A DNA stretch of 35,456 bases from Thermoanaerobacterium saccharolyticum (GTDB lineage: Bacteria > Bacillota > Thermoanaerobacteria > Thermoanaerobacterales > Thermoanaerobacteraceae): contig NZ_BBKT01000011.1 in NCBI RefSeq assembly GCF_000747665.1, positions 1-35,456 on the forward strand, read 5' to 3'. The translations under genes and the position numbers were made by a program. The notes beneath the pieces were generated by a model. It was not told the DNA's origin. It saw only the letters and a program-made list of their open reading frames with translations, and searched no databases. This document shows, one piece after another, positions 25,453 to 33,169 of the stretch. Every line of letters begins with the position of its first letter. Position 1 is the stretch's first letter.

Positions 25453-26508
25453 TCAGCGAATAGGCTTTACTTTTTCCGACACTTTTTTGGCCAGTTCTAA
25501 ATAGTATTCTGCTTCAGGTTCATTTATAAACGCTACTGGTAAGCCAATATCGCTTTTTTCACGTATCTTTATGTCAATAGGAATTTTTACAAGAACTTCT
25601 GTGTTAAGCTCTTTTGCAAGTCTGTCCGTCTCGCCTTTTCCAAATATATTGTACTTTTTGTGGCAATCAGGGCACTCAAAGTACGACATGTTTTCAGCTA
25701 TTCCTATAAGCTCTATATTTACCTTTTGAGCCATATAGGCAATCCTTCCTGCCACATGTGAAGCAGATGCTTGCGGAGTTGTGACAAGTAAAAATTTCTG
25801 CTCAGGTACTTTCTGCATTATTGTAAGAGGTATGTCCCCAGTGCCTGGTGGCAGGTCAATTATCATGTAGTCAAGTTCTCCCCAGTAAACATCATTCATA
25901 AACTGCTCAAGGACACCTCCTAAAAGCGGACCTCTCCATATAAGCGGTGTATCTTCATCAGCAAAATTGCCCATGGAGATAATCTTAATGCCGTACTTCT
26001 CTATCGGCAGTATCGTGTTTTCATCTAATGCATAGGGTCTCTCGCCAACTATGCCTAATAAACGAGGTATGCTGAAACCTAAAACATCAGCATCAATTAA
26101 GCCAACTTTGTAGCCTAACTTTCCTAAAGCAACGGCAAGATTTGCAGAAACCGTAGATTTACCAACGCCGCCTTTGCCACTTCCAACTGCAATAACACGA
26201 GTCTTTTCAAACAAAGGCACTTTCCCTTGATTCATGCTATTTGCAAGCTTTTGCCTTTCTTCTTCTGTCATGGCACCCATGTTGACAACCACTTCATCAA
26301 CACCATCCAAGCTTTTAAGCTTATTTATGACATCTTCCTTTATGGTGTTTTGAAGCGGACAGCCTTTAATTGTCAATTTTATGTCAACTGTGACTATGCT
26401 GCCGTCTATATTGATATTATCAACCATATTAAGGTCGACGATGCTTCTTCCTATCTCAGGATCAAAAACATCTTTTAGTGCATTTAAAATTTGTTCTTTT
26501 GTAACCAA
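25453..26508 (-). CDS. mrp: Mrp/ApbC-type P-loop ATPase, iron-sulfur cluster carrier
   Basis: 351 aa. N-terminal MIP18/DUF59 domain (about 1-85, with DVFDPEIGRSIVDLNMV and the conserved Cys in IKGCPLQNTI), then a deviant-Walker ATPase with GSGKGGVGKST, IDADVLGFSIPRLLG and DLPPGTGD, and the cluster-binding CPDC pair in YFECPDCHKKYN. It carries and delivers Fe-S clusters to apoproteins. Start: TTG at 26508 is preferred because TAGGGGGT lies about 8 nt upstream. An in-frame GTG 36 nt earlier would place this ribosome binding site inside the gene. Confidence 0.93.
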   Translation of the reverse strand: MVTKEQILNALKDVFDPEIGRSIVDLNMVDNINIDGSIVTVDIKLTIKGCPLQNTIKEDVINKLKSLDGVDEVVVNMGAMTEEERQKLANSMNQGKVPLFEKTRVIAVGSGKGGVGKSTVSANLAVALGKLGYKVGLIDADVLGFSIPRLLGIVGERPYALDENTILPIEKYGIKIISMGNFADEDTPLIWRGPLLGGVLEQFMNDVYWGELDYMIIDLPPGTGDIPLTIMQKVPEQKFLLVTTPQASASHVAGRIAYMAQKVNIELIGIAENMSYFECPDCHKKYNIFGKGETDRLAKELNTEVLVKIPIDIKIREKSDIGLPVAFINEPEAEYYLELAKKVSEKVKPIR

Positions 26509-26738
26509 GTATATACCCCCTAACGGTATTTTATCTTTTAACACTTATATTATAATATACAATTACTATAAATAGAATACCTATAAGACAATATTTTTAT
26601 CATATGTCACTTTGAAATTTATTTTTATGGTGAAAACAATTACCAAATTAACAATGAAATTTTTGTTAAATCGGTTAATTGAATAAAATTAGCTCTTAAT
26701 GTATGATTAAGATAAATACATGTAAGGGGGATAAATGT

Positions 26739-26975
26739 ATGAAAGAATTCCAGGTTTCTTTAAATTCGATTGACAAGGTCAAAACTTTTGTAGAGAAGAT
26801 GTCAAAATACCCTTTTGATATTGACATCGTATCAGGCCGTTATGTCATAGACGCAAAGTCCATAATGGGGATTTTCAGCTTAAACCTTGAAAATCTGCTT
26901 ACGGTCATACCGCATACAGACAATGAAGAATCATTAGCGAAGTTTTCCGATGACATAAAAGAATATATGAAGTGA
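26739..26975 (+). CDS. HPr-like protein lacking the phosphocarrier histidine (Crh-like)
   Basis: 78 aa from MKEFQVSLNS; AAGGGGGAT lies upstream of this ATG, and an in-frame start 12 codons earlier has none. Size and fold pattern fit HPr. The stretch DAKSIMGIFSLNL corresponds to the regulatory Ser46 region (NAKSIMG in HPr and Crh), with Ser at residue 41. The active-site segment GxHARPA is absent: the matching region reads SLNSIDKVKTFV with no His. So it cannot carry PTS phosphate on His15 but may be phosphorylated on Ser, like Crh of Bacillus. Role in catabolite control is inferred; it could also be an unrelated regulatory HPr fold. Monocistronic, with its own terminator. Confidence 0.78.
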   Translation: MKEFQVSLNSIDKVKTFVEKMSKYPFDIDIVSGRYVIDAKSIMGIFSLNLENLLTVIPHTDNEESLAKFSDDIKEYMK

Positions 26976-26987
26976 AAAGCAAATTTA

Positions 26988-27010
26988 AAAGCGTAGACTA
27001 TCTACGCTTT
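26988..27010. terminator. Terminator shared by convergent genes
   Basis: Perfect 10-bp stem AAAGCGTAGA / TCTACGCTTT with a 3-nt loop, followed by CATTTTTAT on the plus strand and TTTAAATTT on the minus strand. It lies between the HPr-like gene and the 370-aa gene (ends 27016). Confidence 0.88.
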
Positions 27011-27015
27011 CATTT

Positions 27016-28128
27016 TTATATTATTGGTGGCGGTGTAGAACCTTTTGGTATTGCTATTTGCCCTGTTAATGCGTCAATATGCATCAACCAATATCCCATG
27101 TCACCAGCATTTCTCATGTTTTCTTTCAGTGGGCACCAGTATACAAATCCTGTCATGCCTCCAAAAGGTTGATCCGTAAGTGTAAACAGTCCTGGCATTC
27201 CATAGACGATGTATTTAAGCTTTCCATTTTCGTCATTTACAAATCCCACCAGATAATGATCATAAAAGCCATTCCTATATCCTGTATTAATCCTCCACCA
27301 TCTGTAACCTTCCAGATTGTTTTCAAACGGATGAACTTCATCAAGGTAATTCACAATATTATTTACATACTCTTTTAAATACTTTACATAGCCACTGTTT
27401 TCCTGTTCGTAAACATCACTTTTGCTTATTGTATCATCACATTGATGTTCCATTTGAACGCTTGTATGCTCTTCATCATTTGCATTAACATCATCAGCAT
27501 CGGTTTTCTCTATATTATCAATTTGTCCATTTCCCACATCTTCTTCAGGCTCAACCTGAATTTCGACTTCTTCTTCGTGATATTCCTCATCATTGTACTG
27601 TGACAATATTATGGCGCTATCTGCGCTTTCTTTTTGACTTTCAATCAAGTCATCAGTAAATTGAATCTCGCTTTTATATTTATCGACGTTCTCTATGTTT
27701 TTCATGAGCTTCTTGTAAGTAGCTTTCCAGTTAAATCTGGACTTGTCTATGACGCCTGACAAAGGAATCAACCTCTGTTGTCCATTATCTGCTTCCACTA
27801 ATGCCACAGCAAGATCCTCGAATTTCACTCCTCTACCAAGAACGTCATCTGTATTAAAAGACCATTCTGCACCACCTCTACCTTTGTCATCCACTCTTAT
27901 TGCCCCAAATTCAACTAATTTAGGACTCTCCCCGATTTTTAAAAATTTTACCGTATACGAATAATTGGGATCGAGATTTTGAAGCGACGCTGTAATTCTC
28001 CCTCTTCCGTTTATAGTTTCTATTTTAAGGTACCCTGAAATTTCCTTATCCTTTAAAAGCGCCGCACCCCTCTCGTCAGGTTCCAGCATTATATACATGC
28101 GCTTATAAATGTCCTTCCTTAAAGGCAT
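27016..28128 (-). CDS. Conserved two-domain protein of unknown function
   Basis: 370 aa, no signal peptide or membrane segment. N-terminal domain (about 1-140) is beta-rich: SGYLKIETINGRGRITASLQ, YTVKFLKIG, GRGGAEWSFNTDDVLGRG. A strongly acidic, low-complexity middle follows (about 180-240: EEYHEEEVEIQVEPEED, DADDVNANDEEH). The C-terminal domain (about 250-370) is rich in Trp/Tyr/Gly (YRWWRINTGYRNGFYDHY, GMTGFVYWCPL) and ends in PPPII. The start has AAGGGGGAT upstream. It occupies the position just after rsmA where Bacillus has yabG, but shows no YabG peptidase motif. A spore-related role is possible from this neighbourhood and the unusual composition; not demonstrated. Confidence 0.8.
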   Translation of the reverse strand: MPLRKDIYKRMYIMLEPDERGAALLKDKEISGYLKIETINGRGRITASLQNLDPNYSYTVKFLKIGESPKLVEFGAIRVDDKGRGGAEWSFNTDDVLGRGVKFEDLAVALVEADNGQQRLIPLSGVIDKSRFNWKATYKKLMKNIENVDKYKSEIQFTDDLIESQKESADSAIILSQYNDEEYHEEEVEIQVEPEEDVGNGQIDNIEKTDADDVNANDEEHTSVQMEHQCDDTISKSDVYEQENSGYVKYLKEYVNNIVNYLDEVHPFENNLEGYRWWRINTGYRNGFYDHYLVGFVNDENGKLKYIVYGMPGLFTLTDQPFGGMTGFVYWCPLKENMRNAGDMGYWLMHIDALTGQIAIPKGSTPPPII

Positions 28129-28192
28129 TTTATATCCCCCTTATCTCAAATATATTTTAGCAATATATATTATGAAACAGGAGGATTTAATA

Positions 28193-29017
28193 TTACATCT
28201 TCATATCATAAATGGTATTTGTAAGCTCTGCAAACTTTTCTATTGAAAGAGTCTCTCCCCTTTGTTTTAAATCTATGCCACATTTTGTCAAAGCATCTGC
28301 AATTATCGATTGATCTATGTTTAGGGATTTTAATGAATTTGTTATGACTTTTCTCCTCTGTCCAAAAGATGATTTTACGATTCTGAAAAAAAGTCTTTCG
28401 TCTTTTACAAATACAGATGGCTTATCTAAAACATGTAATTTTATAAGCGATGAGCTTACCTTTGGCTTAGGTGAAAATACTTCCGGAGGAAGATTTAATA
28501 ATATCTCTGGATTAGAGTAATAGTTTACTGCCACCGTCAATACGCCATAATCTTTGCCCCCTGGCTTTGCACATATCCTTTCCGCCACCTCTTTTTGTAC
28601 CATTATAGTTATGTCTTTCATCAAGTGAGATTCTAAAAGTTTCATTATTATAGGCGATGTTATGTAGTAAGGCAGGTTTGCAACGACTTTGCACTTTTCC
28701 CCTCCAAAATACGCATCTACAGTTTCTTTCAAGTCAACTTTCATTATATCGTCATTTAATACGATTAGATTATCACGTCCTTTAAAATCTTCCTTCAGTA
28801 TGTCATAAGCTTCTTTGTCTATCTCATAAGATACTACCATATTAGCCTTATCTAATATTTTTCTGGTCAAGGTGCCTAATCCCGCACCTATTTCTATCAC
28901 ATTATCATCTTTTGTTATACCTGATAAATCAACTATCTTTGATAGTATATCTTCATCAAAAATAAAGTTTTGTCCAAGTCTTTTCTTCGTATTGAATCCT
29001 TTTATTTTCATCATCAT
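28193..29017 (-). CDS. rsmA: 16S rRNA dimethyladenosine transferase RsmA (KsgA)
   Basis: 274 aa. Dimethylates the two adjacent adenosines in the 3' terminal hairpin of 16S rRNA with S-adenosylmethionine, a late step in small-subunit assembly. Motifs: KKRLGQNFIFDEDIL at the N-terminus, SAM-binding VIEIGAGLGTLT, and catalytic NLPYYITSPI (family NLPY). Three consecutive Met codons follow GCGAGG; the first is used here, any could serve. It lies just after the yabE-like gene and its terminator, the same neighbourhood as in Bacillus (yabE-rnmV-ksgA), but rnmV is missing between them. Confidence 0.97.
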   Translation of the reverse strand: MMMKIKGFNTKKRLGQNFIFDEDILSKIVDLSGITKDDNVIEIGAGLGTLTRKILDKANMVVSYEIDKEAYDILKEDFKGRDNLIVLNDDIMKVDLKETVDAYFGGEKCKVVANLPYYITSPIIMKLLESHLMKDITIMVQKEVAERICAKPGGKDYGVLTVAVNYYSNPEILLNLPPEVFSPKPKVSSSLIKLHVLDKPSVFVKDERLFFRIVKSSFGQRRKVITNSLKSLNIDQSIIADALTKCGIDLKQRGETLSIEKFAELTNTIYDMKM

Positions 29018-29042
29018 CTAACCTCGCTTTTTTCAAAAAACA

Positions 29043-29061
29043 AGACAGGTTAAACCTGTCT
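29043..29061 (-). terminator. Terminator of the yabE-like gene
   Basis: AGACAGGT (29043-29050) pairs with ACCTGTCT (29054-29061), 3-nt loop; minus strand continues TGTTTTTTG. The stem overlaps the last two bases of the stop codon of the yabE-like gene (TAG, 29062-29060). Confidence 0.88.
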
Positions 29062-30067
29062 ACTTAAGTATATAAACTCTAACAGTTCGTCTTCCCCAAT
29101 TACATGCTTCTTTATACGATGTAAAAAACAAATCGATGATATTGCCTTTTATCGCTTCCCCAATATCTGCTGCAACCCCAGGACCATACCCCTCAACATA
29201 AAGTCTTGTGCCTAATGGTATTACTCTCGGGTCGACTGCAATGATACCACGCCTGACTGTAGCACCAGAATACGTAAGGGATCCAGGCGGCGCATCATAC
29301 CCTGTTGCATCCATTATCTTCATCTCTCTATATCTGTAGGTTTCTCCCCTTGATGTAGTCAAAAGCCCTAATGTACCTACCTGTACTATCTTTGTTATGG
29401 GATTTTGCACTACGACATCTTTTATAACTTGCCTTGATACTTCTTTCCCATCTTCATATGTAATTTTTATCGTCTTTTCTCGCTTTCCGTTTTGACCTTC
29501 TTGCACAACTAAAGTCTGACCTCTTATCATATTGTCATTTTGGATTGTTTGAACGTTGAAAGCTATATCTTCATCTTGAGTTATTACTTTTTCATTTACT
29601 CTGGTAATTGTGACATTCATTCCGCTATATGTTTCGCTATCTAAAGGAGTGCTAATTTTATCGATGGGACTTACTGTGATTTTTCCCTGAGCTAATACGT
29701 CTTTTAATGTTGGTTTTACTGTGTATATTGTAATATTCTTTCTATCAACGTGAATTACCACGGGGTATGCTCTTTTAATGCTGACTCTCATTCCATTTTT
29801 CAACTTCGAATCTATCGATGGTGTAACTTCGTCTTCTTTTCTAAGCTTTATATTTTTCTCTGCCAATAAGTCTTTTACACTGCTTTTAAATGTGGTCACA
29901 GCAACTGTTTTCCCGTTATCTGTGATTGTAACCTGTTTTTTCAAGTTAACGTATACAGTTATACCTGCTAACAAAATGACCAAGGCAGCCACTATCAGAA
30001 TTCCAACCGGTTTCTTGATAAACTCAGTAAATACATCCGGCCAAATTCTTCGGTTGCTTGCATCCAT
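29060..30067 (-). CDS. yabE: YabE-like cell-wall protein with DUF348, G5 and 3D domains
   Basis: 335 aa exported or membrane-tethered protein, likely a peptidoglycan-acting enzyme related to resuscitation-promoting factors. One membrane segment (about 20-42); two DUF348 repeats (about 45-150); a G5 domain (about 155-235, with ITYEDGKEVSRQVIK); and a C-terminal 3D domain (about 250-335). In the 3D domain the three Asp-bearing segments are visible: IIAVDPRVIPLGTRLYVEG, AADIGEAIKG (family usually ADTGGAIKG) and NIIDLFF. The 3D domain is the MltA-like lytic catalytic part. The start has GAGGAGG upstream and a strong promoter. Neighbours rsmA and tatD match the Bacillus yabE locus. Confidence 0.9.
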   Translation of the reverse strand: MDASNRRIWPDVFTEFIKKPVGILIVAALVILLAGITVYVNLKKQVTITDNGKTVAVTTFKSSVKDLLAEKNIKLRKEDEVTPSIDSKLKNGMRVSIKRAYPVVIHVDRKNITIYTVKPTLKDVLAQGKITVSPIDKISTPLDSETYSGMNVTITRVNEKVITQDEDIAFNVQTIQNDNMIRGQTLVVQEGQNGKREKTIKITYEDGKEVSRQVIKDVVVQNPITKIVQVGTLGLLTTSRGETYRYREMKIMDATGYDAPPGSLTYSGATVRRGIIAVDPRVIPLGTRLYVEGYGPGVAADIGEAIKGNIIDLFFTSYKEACNWGRRTVRVYILK

Positions 30068-30107
30068 TACATAACCTCCTCATTTTTATTGGGAAGACTT
30101 TTTTTTA

Positions 30108-30136
30108 ATTTTAATACACCATGTTATTTTTGTCAA
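30108..30136 (-). promoter_or_regulatory. Promoter of the yabE-like gene
   Basis: On the minus strand: TTGACA (30136-30131), 17-bp spacer, TAAAAT (30113-30108). Start of transcription about 35 nt before the ATG. Confidence 0.8.
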
Positions 30137-30233
30137 ATTGATTTCATAATTTTTATCTCCATTTCCATTATAAGCTATCATTTATATTATCTACTATATT
30201 ATTATATTATATACATGAACATATTATGCTTCT

Positions 30234-30256
30234 AAAAAAACACGCCCTTACGGGCG
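30234..30256 (-). terminator. Terminator built into the 3' end of the Pro/Met-rich gene
   Basis: Minus strand: CGCCC-GTAA-GGGCG stem-loop (30256-30243) followed by T7 (30240-30234). The last two sense codons form the 5' arm and the TAA stop codon lies in the loop. Confidence 0.9.
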
Positions 30257-30529
30257 CATCATCTGCATCATTTGTGTCATTATCATGTATGCCATTGAAA
30301 CATGATTATAAGCATCCATAAACATTCTCATGTGCTCAGGAGGGCACTGCATTGGTGGCATCATTCCTGGCATCCCAGGCATAGGATAAGGAATAGGTCC
30401 TATTGGTGGCTCTTGAGGGCACGGCATCGTAGGCATACCTCCCATAGGCGGCTGCATTGGACCTAAATACGGTTCTGGATTTACAGGTGGAACATTCATG
30501 GGATTTTCATTTACATTTTCTCTATCCAT
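30248..30529 (-). CDS. Small Pro/Met-rich protein, spore-coat-like
   Basis: 93 aa from MDRENVNENP; roughly a quarter Pro (23) and a quarter Met (21), two Cys. The N-terminal two thirds are Pro/Gly/Met repeats (PPMGGMPTMPCPQEPP, PYPMPGMPGMMPPM). The C-terminal third is a Met-rich, probably helical segment (HMRMFMDAYNHVSMAYMIM, ending MMRP). The start ATG has AGGAGG 11 nt upstream; the longer in-frame reading has no site. The composition resembles small spore coat or outer-layer proteins, and Met-rich proteins can also bind Cu(I); neither is shown. It lies between tatD and the yabE-like gene, with a terminator fused to its stop codon. Confidence 0.75.
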   Translation of the reverse strand: MDRENVNENPMNVPPVNPEPYLGPMQPPMGGMPTMPCPQEPPIGPIPYPMPGMPGMMPPMQCPPEHMRMFMDAYNHVSMAYMIMTQMMQMMRP

Positions 30530-30596
30530 ATTTCCATTTTCCTCCTTTTTTTGAAATATCCATTTCAATACAGTATATGTTCCACCTTTTAAATTG

Positions 30597-31370
30597 CTAT
30601 AAATTACTTGGACTTATTTTAAATAGCTTTAATGCATTAGACGCCGTTATATCGCAAACTTCATCAAATTTCATATTTTTTATCTCAGCAATCTTTTGTG
30701 CCACGTATCTCACATTAATAGGCTCATTTCTTTTACCTCTATAAGGCACAGGTGTCAAATATGGGCTATCCGTCTCAATAAACAGCTTTTCTATCGGTAC
30801 TTTCATGGCTACATCGACGGCTTTTTTTGCATTTTTAAATGTCACTGGTCCCCCTAATGAAATGTAGAAATTCATCTCAATCAACTGGAATGCCATCTCG
30901 CTGCTGCCGGAATAGCTGTGAAAAACGCCTCTCAAACTGCTTGTCCACTCATTTTTCACAATGTCAAACACATCGCCGTGTGCATCCCTGTCGTGGATTA
31001 TTATTGGCAAATCATACTTTTTGGCAAGTCTTATCTGTTCTATGAAACATTGCTTCTGATATTCCACTGGTGGATCGCCATAATAATAGTCAAGGCCTAT
31101 CTCTCCTATCGCAACAACTTTTTCTTGGGATAGCAATTCCTCAATAACCGCAATGTCATTTATCTCATTTTGTGAATGCTCAGGGTGAATGCCGACAGCA
31201 GCATATATAAAACTGTTATTTTTAGCAAGCTCAATCGATTTTTTTGACGTCTCTATGCTGGATCCTACATTTATCAACAATGTAAGTTCATCTCTGCACC
31301 TTTTTATAACATCATCCCTGTCTTCGTCATACTTTTCATCTTCCAGATGTGCATGTGAATCTATAAGCAT
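30597..31370 (-). CDS. tatD: TatD-family metal-dependent deoxyribonuclease
   Basis: 257 aa TIM-barrel hydrolase (YabD of Bacillus), a 3'-5' exonuclease in the family. Metal ligands: HxH in DSHAHLEDEKYD (H6, H8), Glu in AIGEIGLDYYY, His in IIIHDRDAHGD, His in GVFHSYSG, Asp in FIETDSPYL. Length typical. The ATG has GGAGATG upstream and a promoter about 45 nt before it. About 67 bp separates it from the Pro/Met-rich gene, with no strong terminator seen between. Confidence 0.96.
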   Translation of the reverse strand: MLIDSHAHLEDEKYDEDRDDVIKRCRDELTLLINVGSSIETSKKSIELAKNNSFIYAAVGIHPEHSQNEINDIAVIEELLSQEKVVAIGEIGLDYYYGDPPVEYQKQCFIEQIRLAKKYDLPIIIHDRDAHGDVFDIVKNEWTSSLRGVFHSYSGSSEMAFQLIEMNFYISLGGPVTFKNAKKAVDVAMKVPIEKLFIETDSPYLTPVPYRGKRNEPINVRYVAQKIAEIKNMKFDEVCDITASNALKLFKISPSNL

Positions 31371-31415
31371 AAAATCATCTCCTAAATGCTTTTATAGTCA
31401 TTTTTATTTTAGCAT

Positions 31416-31443
31416 ATTTTATTAATTCTAAGTATAAAGTCAA
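31416..31443 (-). promoter_or_regulatory. Promoter of tatD
   Basis: On the minus strand: TTGACT (31443-31438), 16-bp spacer, TAAAAT (31421-31416), followed by the tatD ribosome binding site. Confidence 0.65.
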
Positions 31444-31502
31444 AAAACCATCCTATGATTAAAAAGCAAGATCACATGATCGTCTACATTTTTTACAAAG
31501 GA

Positions 31503-32750
31503 TCAATTGATTGATTTAACCCTATTATATGTTTTATATATAAGCGCTACAGTAATCTCTGCAATTCCACATAGTATAAAAATTACCTTTGCGCTAAATA
31601 CACTTGTTAAAGCGCCACCTATTCCTAAGGATATTATCGATAAAGGATCGACTAATGAACCTAAAAATCCATAAACTTTGCCTCTATTATCGTCATTAGT
31701 ATTTTCTTGTATTATCGTATCTGTAAGTGTTTCAAACACTACAAATATTATGCCTAAGAAGGTAAAAAGTATTGATGATAATAAAAATATTTTGCTGTTT
31801 GAAAATGCAATAAGAGTAATTCCATCAAAAAGCAGTACAGTCGTCATAATTGAAATATTATTAAATTTCTTTCCTATTGAATTTATCAATATACCTCCAA
31901 TAACCCCTCCAACACCTGCTAACGAAAAAAGCGTACCACTTCTTGCTGCAAGCAATTTCTCCCCACCTAGGTAGTTATTAACAAAAATATACACAAGTGG
32001 CGTTTGCATACTTATTATAAGCGTACTCAATAGATTAAGATTTATCACTTGTCTTATTACCATGCTGCCTTTGATAAATCCTATTCCTTGCTTTACTTCA
32101 TTTGCCATATTGCTGATTGTTTTTGAAACATCATCAAATATATTCTCGCTTTTTTCTTCTTGAGCTTTCTCATCTGTTTTAATAAAGGCTATTAAAATCG
32201 CAATTATGATAAATGTAAGACTATCTATTAAAAAAGATATATCATTCCCAAATATCGAAACAATTATACCACCTATAGAATACCCCACTATCATATTTAT
32301 ACTTGATAAACTGCTTCTTATGCTATTTGCCTCTAAAAGATGGTCTTTATCAACCAAAAGCGGGACAATCGAACTTCTAGCGGGATATTCAAATGATGTT
32401 AATATACCGTTTATAAAACTAATTATGTATATTAGGCTCATGTCATTTGCAAATATCAATCCAAAAGACGTAAAAGCAAATAATATATATAAAATCATCA
32501 ATATGTTCTTTTTTCTCATCTTATCGACTACATTCCCAGCAAACAAACCTAGCAAAAAACTCGGTATCCCTTCAAGCATTAGTGTTGCACTTAAAGACAG
32601 TCCACTATTTGTAAGATACAATATTTTACTTGAGATAGCTATCGTCGTAAGTCTTGTGCCAATACCTGATATTACATAGCCAATAATATAAAGCATAAAA
32701 TTACTATTTGATAGAAATATTTTATTTCTTTTTGCAAAATCATTTATCAT
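31503..32750 (-). CDS. MFS transporter, macrolide-efflux (MefA-like) type
   Basis: 415 aa from MINDFAKRNK, about 12 membrane segments. N-terminal helix YIIGYVISGIGTRLTTIAIS and the loop GLFAGNVVDKMRKKNILM (motif A-like GxxxDxxxRK) place it in the MFS_3/drug:H+ antiporter-3 group that includes macrolide exporters. Charged cytoplasmic loop near residue 200 (KTDEKAQEEKSE). Substrate unknown; drug or metabolite export likely. Start uncertain: in-frame ATGs at 32786, 32768 and 32750 all have weak ribosome binding sites. Own promoter and operator-like palindrome upstream, suggesting inducible expression. No clear terminator, only GATCA-CA-TGATC at 31470-31481. Confidence 0.88.
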   Translation of the reverse strand: MINDFAKRNKIFLSNSNFMLYIIGYVISGIGTRLTTIAISSKILYLTNSGLSLSATLMLEGIPSFLLGLFAGNVVDKMRKKNILMILYILFAFTSFGLIFANDMSLIYIISFINGILTSFEYPARSSIVPLLVDKDHLLEANSIRSSLSSINMIVGYSIGGIIVSIFGNDISFLIDSLTFIIIAILIAFIKTDEKAQEEKSENIFDDVSKTISNMANEVKQGIGFIKGSMVIRQVINLNLLSTLIISMQTPLVYIFVNNYLGGEKLLAARSGTLFSLAGVGGVIGGILINSIGKKFNNISIMTTVLLFDGITLIAFSNSKIFLLSSILFTFLGIIFVVFETLTDTIIQENTNDDNRGKVYGFLGSLVDPLSIISLGIGGALTSVFSAKVIFILCGIAEITVALIYKTYNRVKSIN

Positions 32751-32825
32751 GTCATCACTTCTTTCCATAATCTTTAATTTGGTCATGTAAATAGCAAGTA
32801 GTACAAAAATTCCACTTCTTATCTC

Positions 32826-32846
32826 ATATTACATTCTCTGTAATAT
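32826..32846. promoter_or_regulatory. Operator-like palindrome upstream of the MFS exporter
   Basis: Perfect 8-bp arms ATATTACA / TGTAATAT separated by 5 bp. It lies about 20 bp downstream of the predicted transcription start of the exporter and before its coding region, a position for a repressor roadblock. Half-sites TTACA/TGTAA resemble those of BlaI/MecI and some GntR repressors, but the spacer differs. No regulator gene is adjacent. Confidence 0.6.
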
Positions 32847-32869
32847 ACCCAAAAATTTAAATTAATTTT

Positions 32870-32898
32870 ATAATAGCACCAATGTTGAATTTTAACAA
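32870..32898 (-). promoter_or_regulatory. Promoter of the MFS exporter
   Basis: On the minus strand: TTGTTA (32898-32893), 17-bp spacer, TATTAT (32875-32870). Followed by the palindrome at 32826-32846. Apart from this promoter and the sites at 33040-33118, the 32751-33169 intergenic region shows no gene. Confidence 0.6.
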
Positions 32899-33039
32899 TA
32901 ACTCTTGTGTTTTTTTTTGATAAAACAATGAAGGAAAAATAAATTGAAACGAAAATTGAAGAAAATTAAGAGCTAAAAATGCTTTTTAAATCTGCAGATT
33001 TAAATTGGCGTATATGATTAAATTAGGCATACTGTTGAT

Positions 33040-33118
33040 GTGCCGAAAAACGGCACCTACTTCATAAAAAATGTGCCGAATTTCGGAACTTCCCAAATGT
33101 TGGACTTGAAGTTATAAT
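33040..33118 (+). promoter_or_regulatory. Promoter of the C39 peptidase gene with two Spo0A-box-like sites
   Basis: TATAAT at 33113-33118 with no good -35 (TCCCAA at the expected place). Two copies of ATGTGCCGAA, each containing TGCCGAA (33041-33047 and 33074-33080), lie upstream 33 bp apart, about three helical turns. TGCCGAA fits the Spo0A box consensus TGNCGAA. The first copy is also part of a hairpin GTGCCG-AAAAA-CGGCAC (33040-33056). The layout fits an activator-dependent promoter. Confidence 0.5.
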
Positions 33119-33169
33119 GTAATCAAACAGATGAATGGCCATTCGATGTGTAAAGGAGGAACAATCAAC

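Noticed and set aside
33040..33056. Hairpin GTGCCG-AAAAA-CGGCAC as a transcription terminator
   Set aside because: No gene ends before it on the plus strand and no T-run follows on either strand; it fits better as part of the regulatory region.
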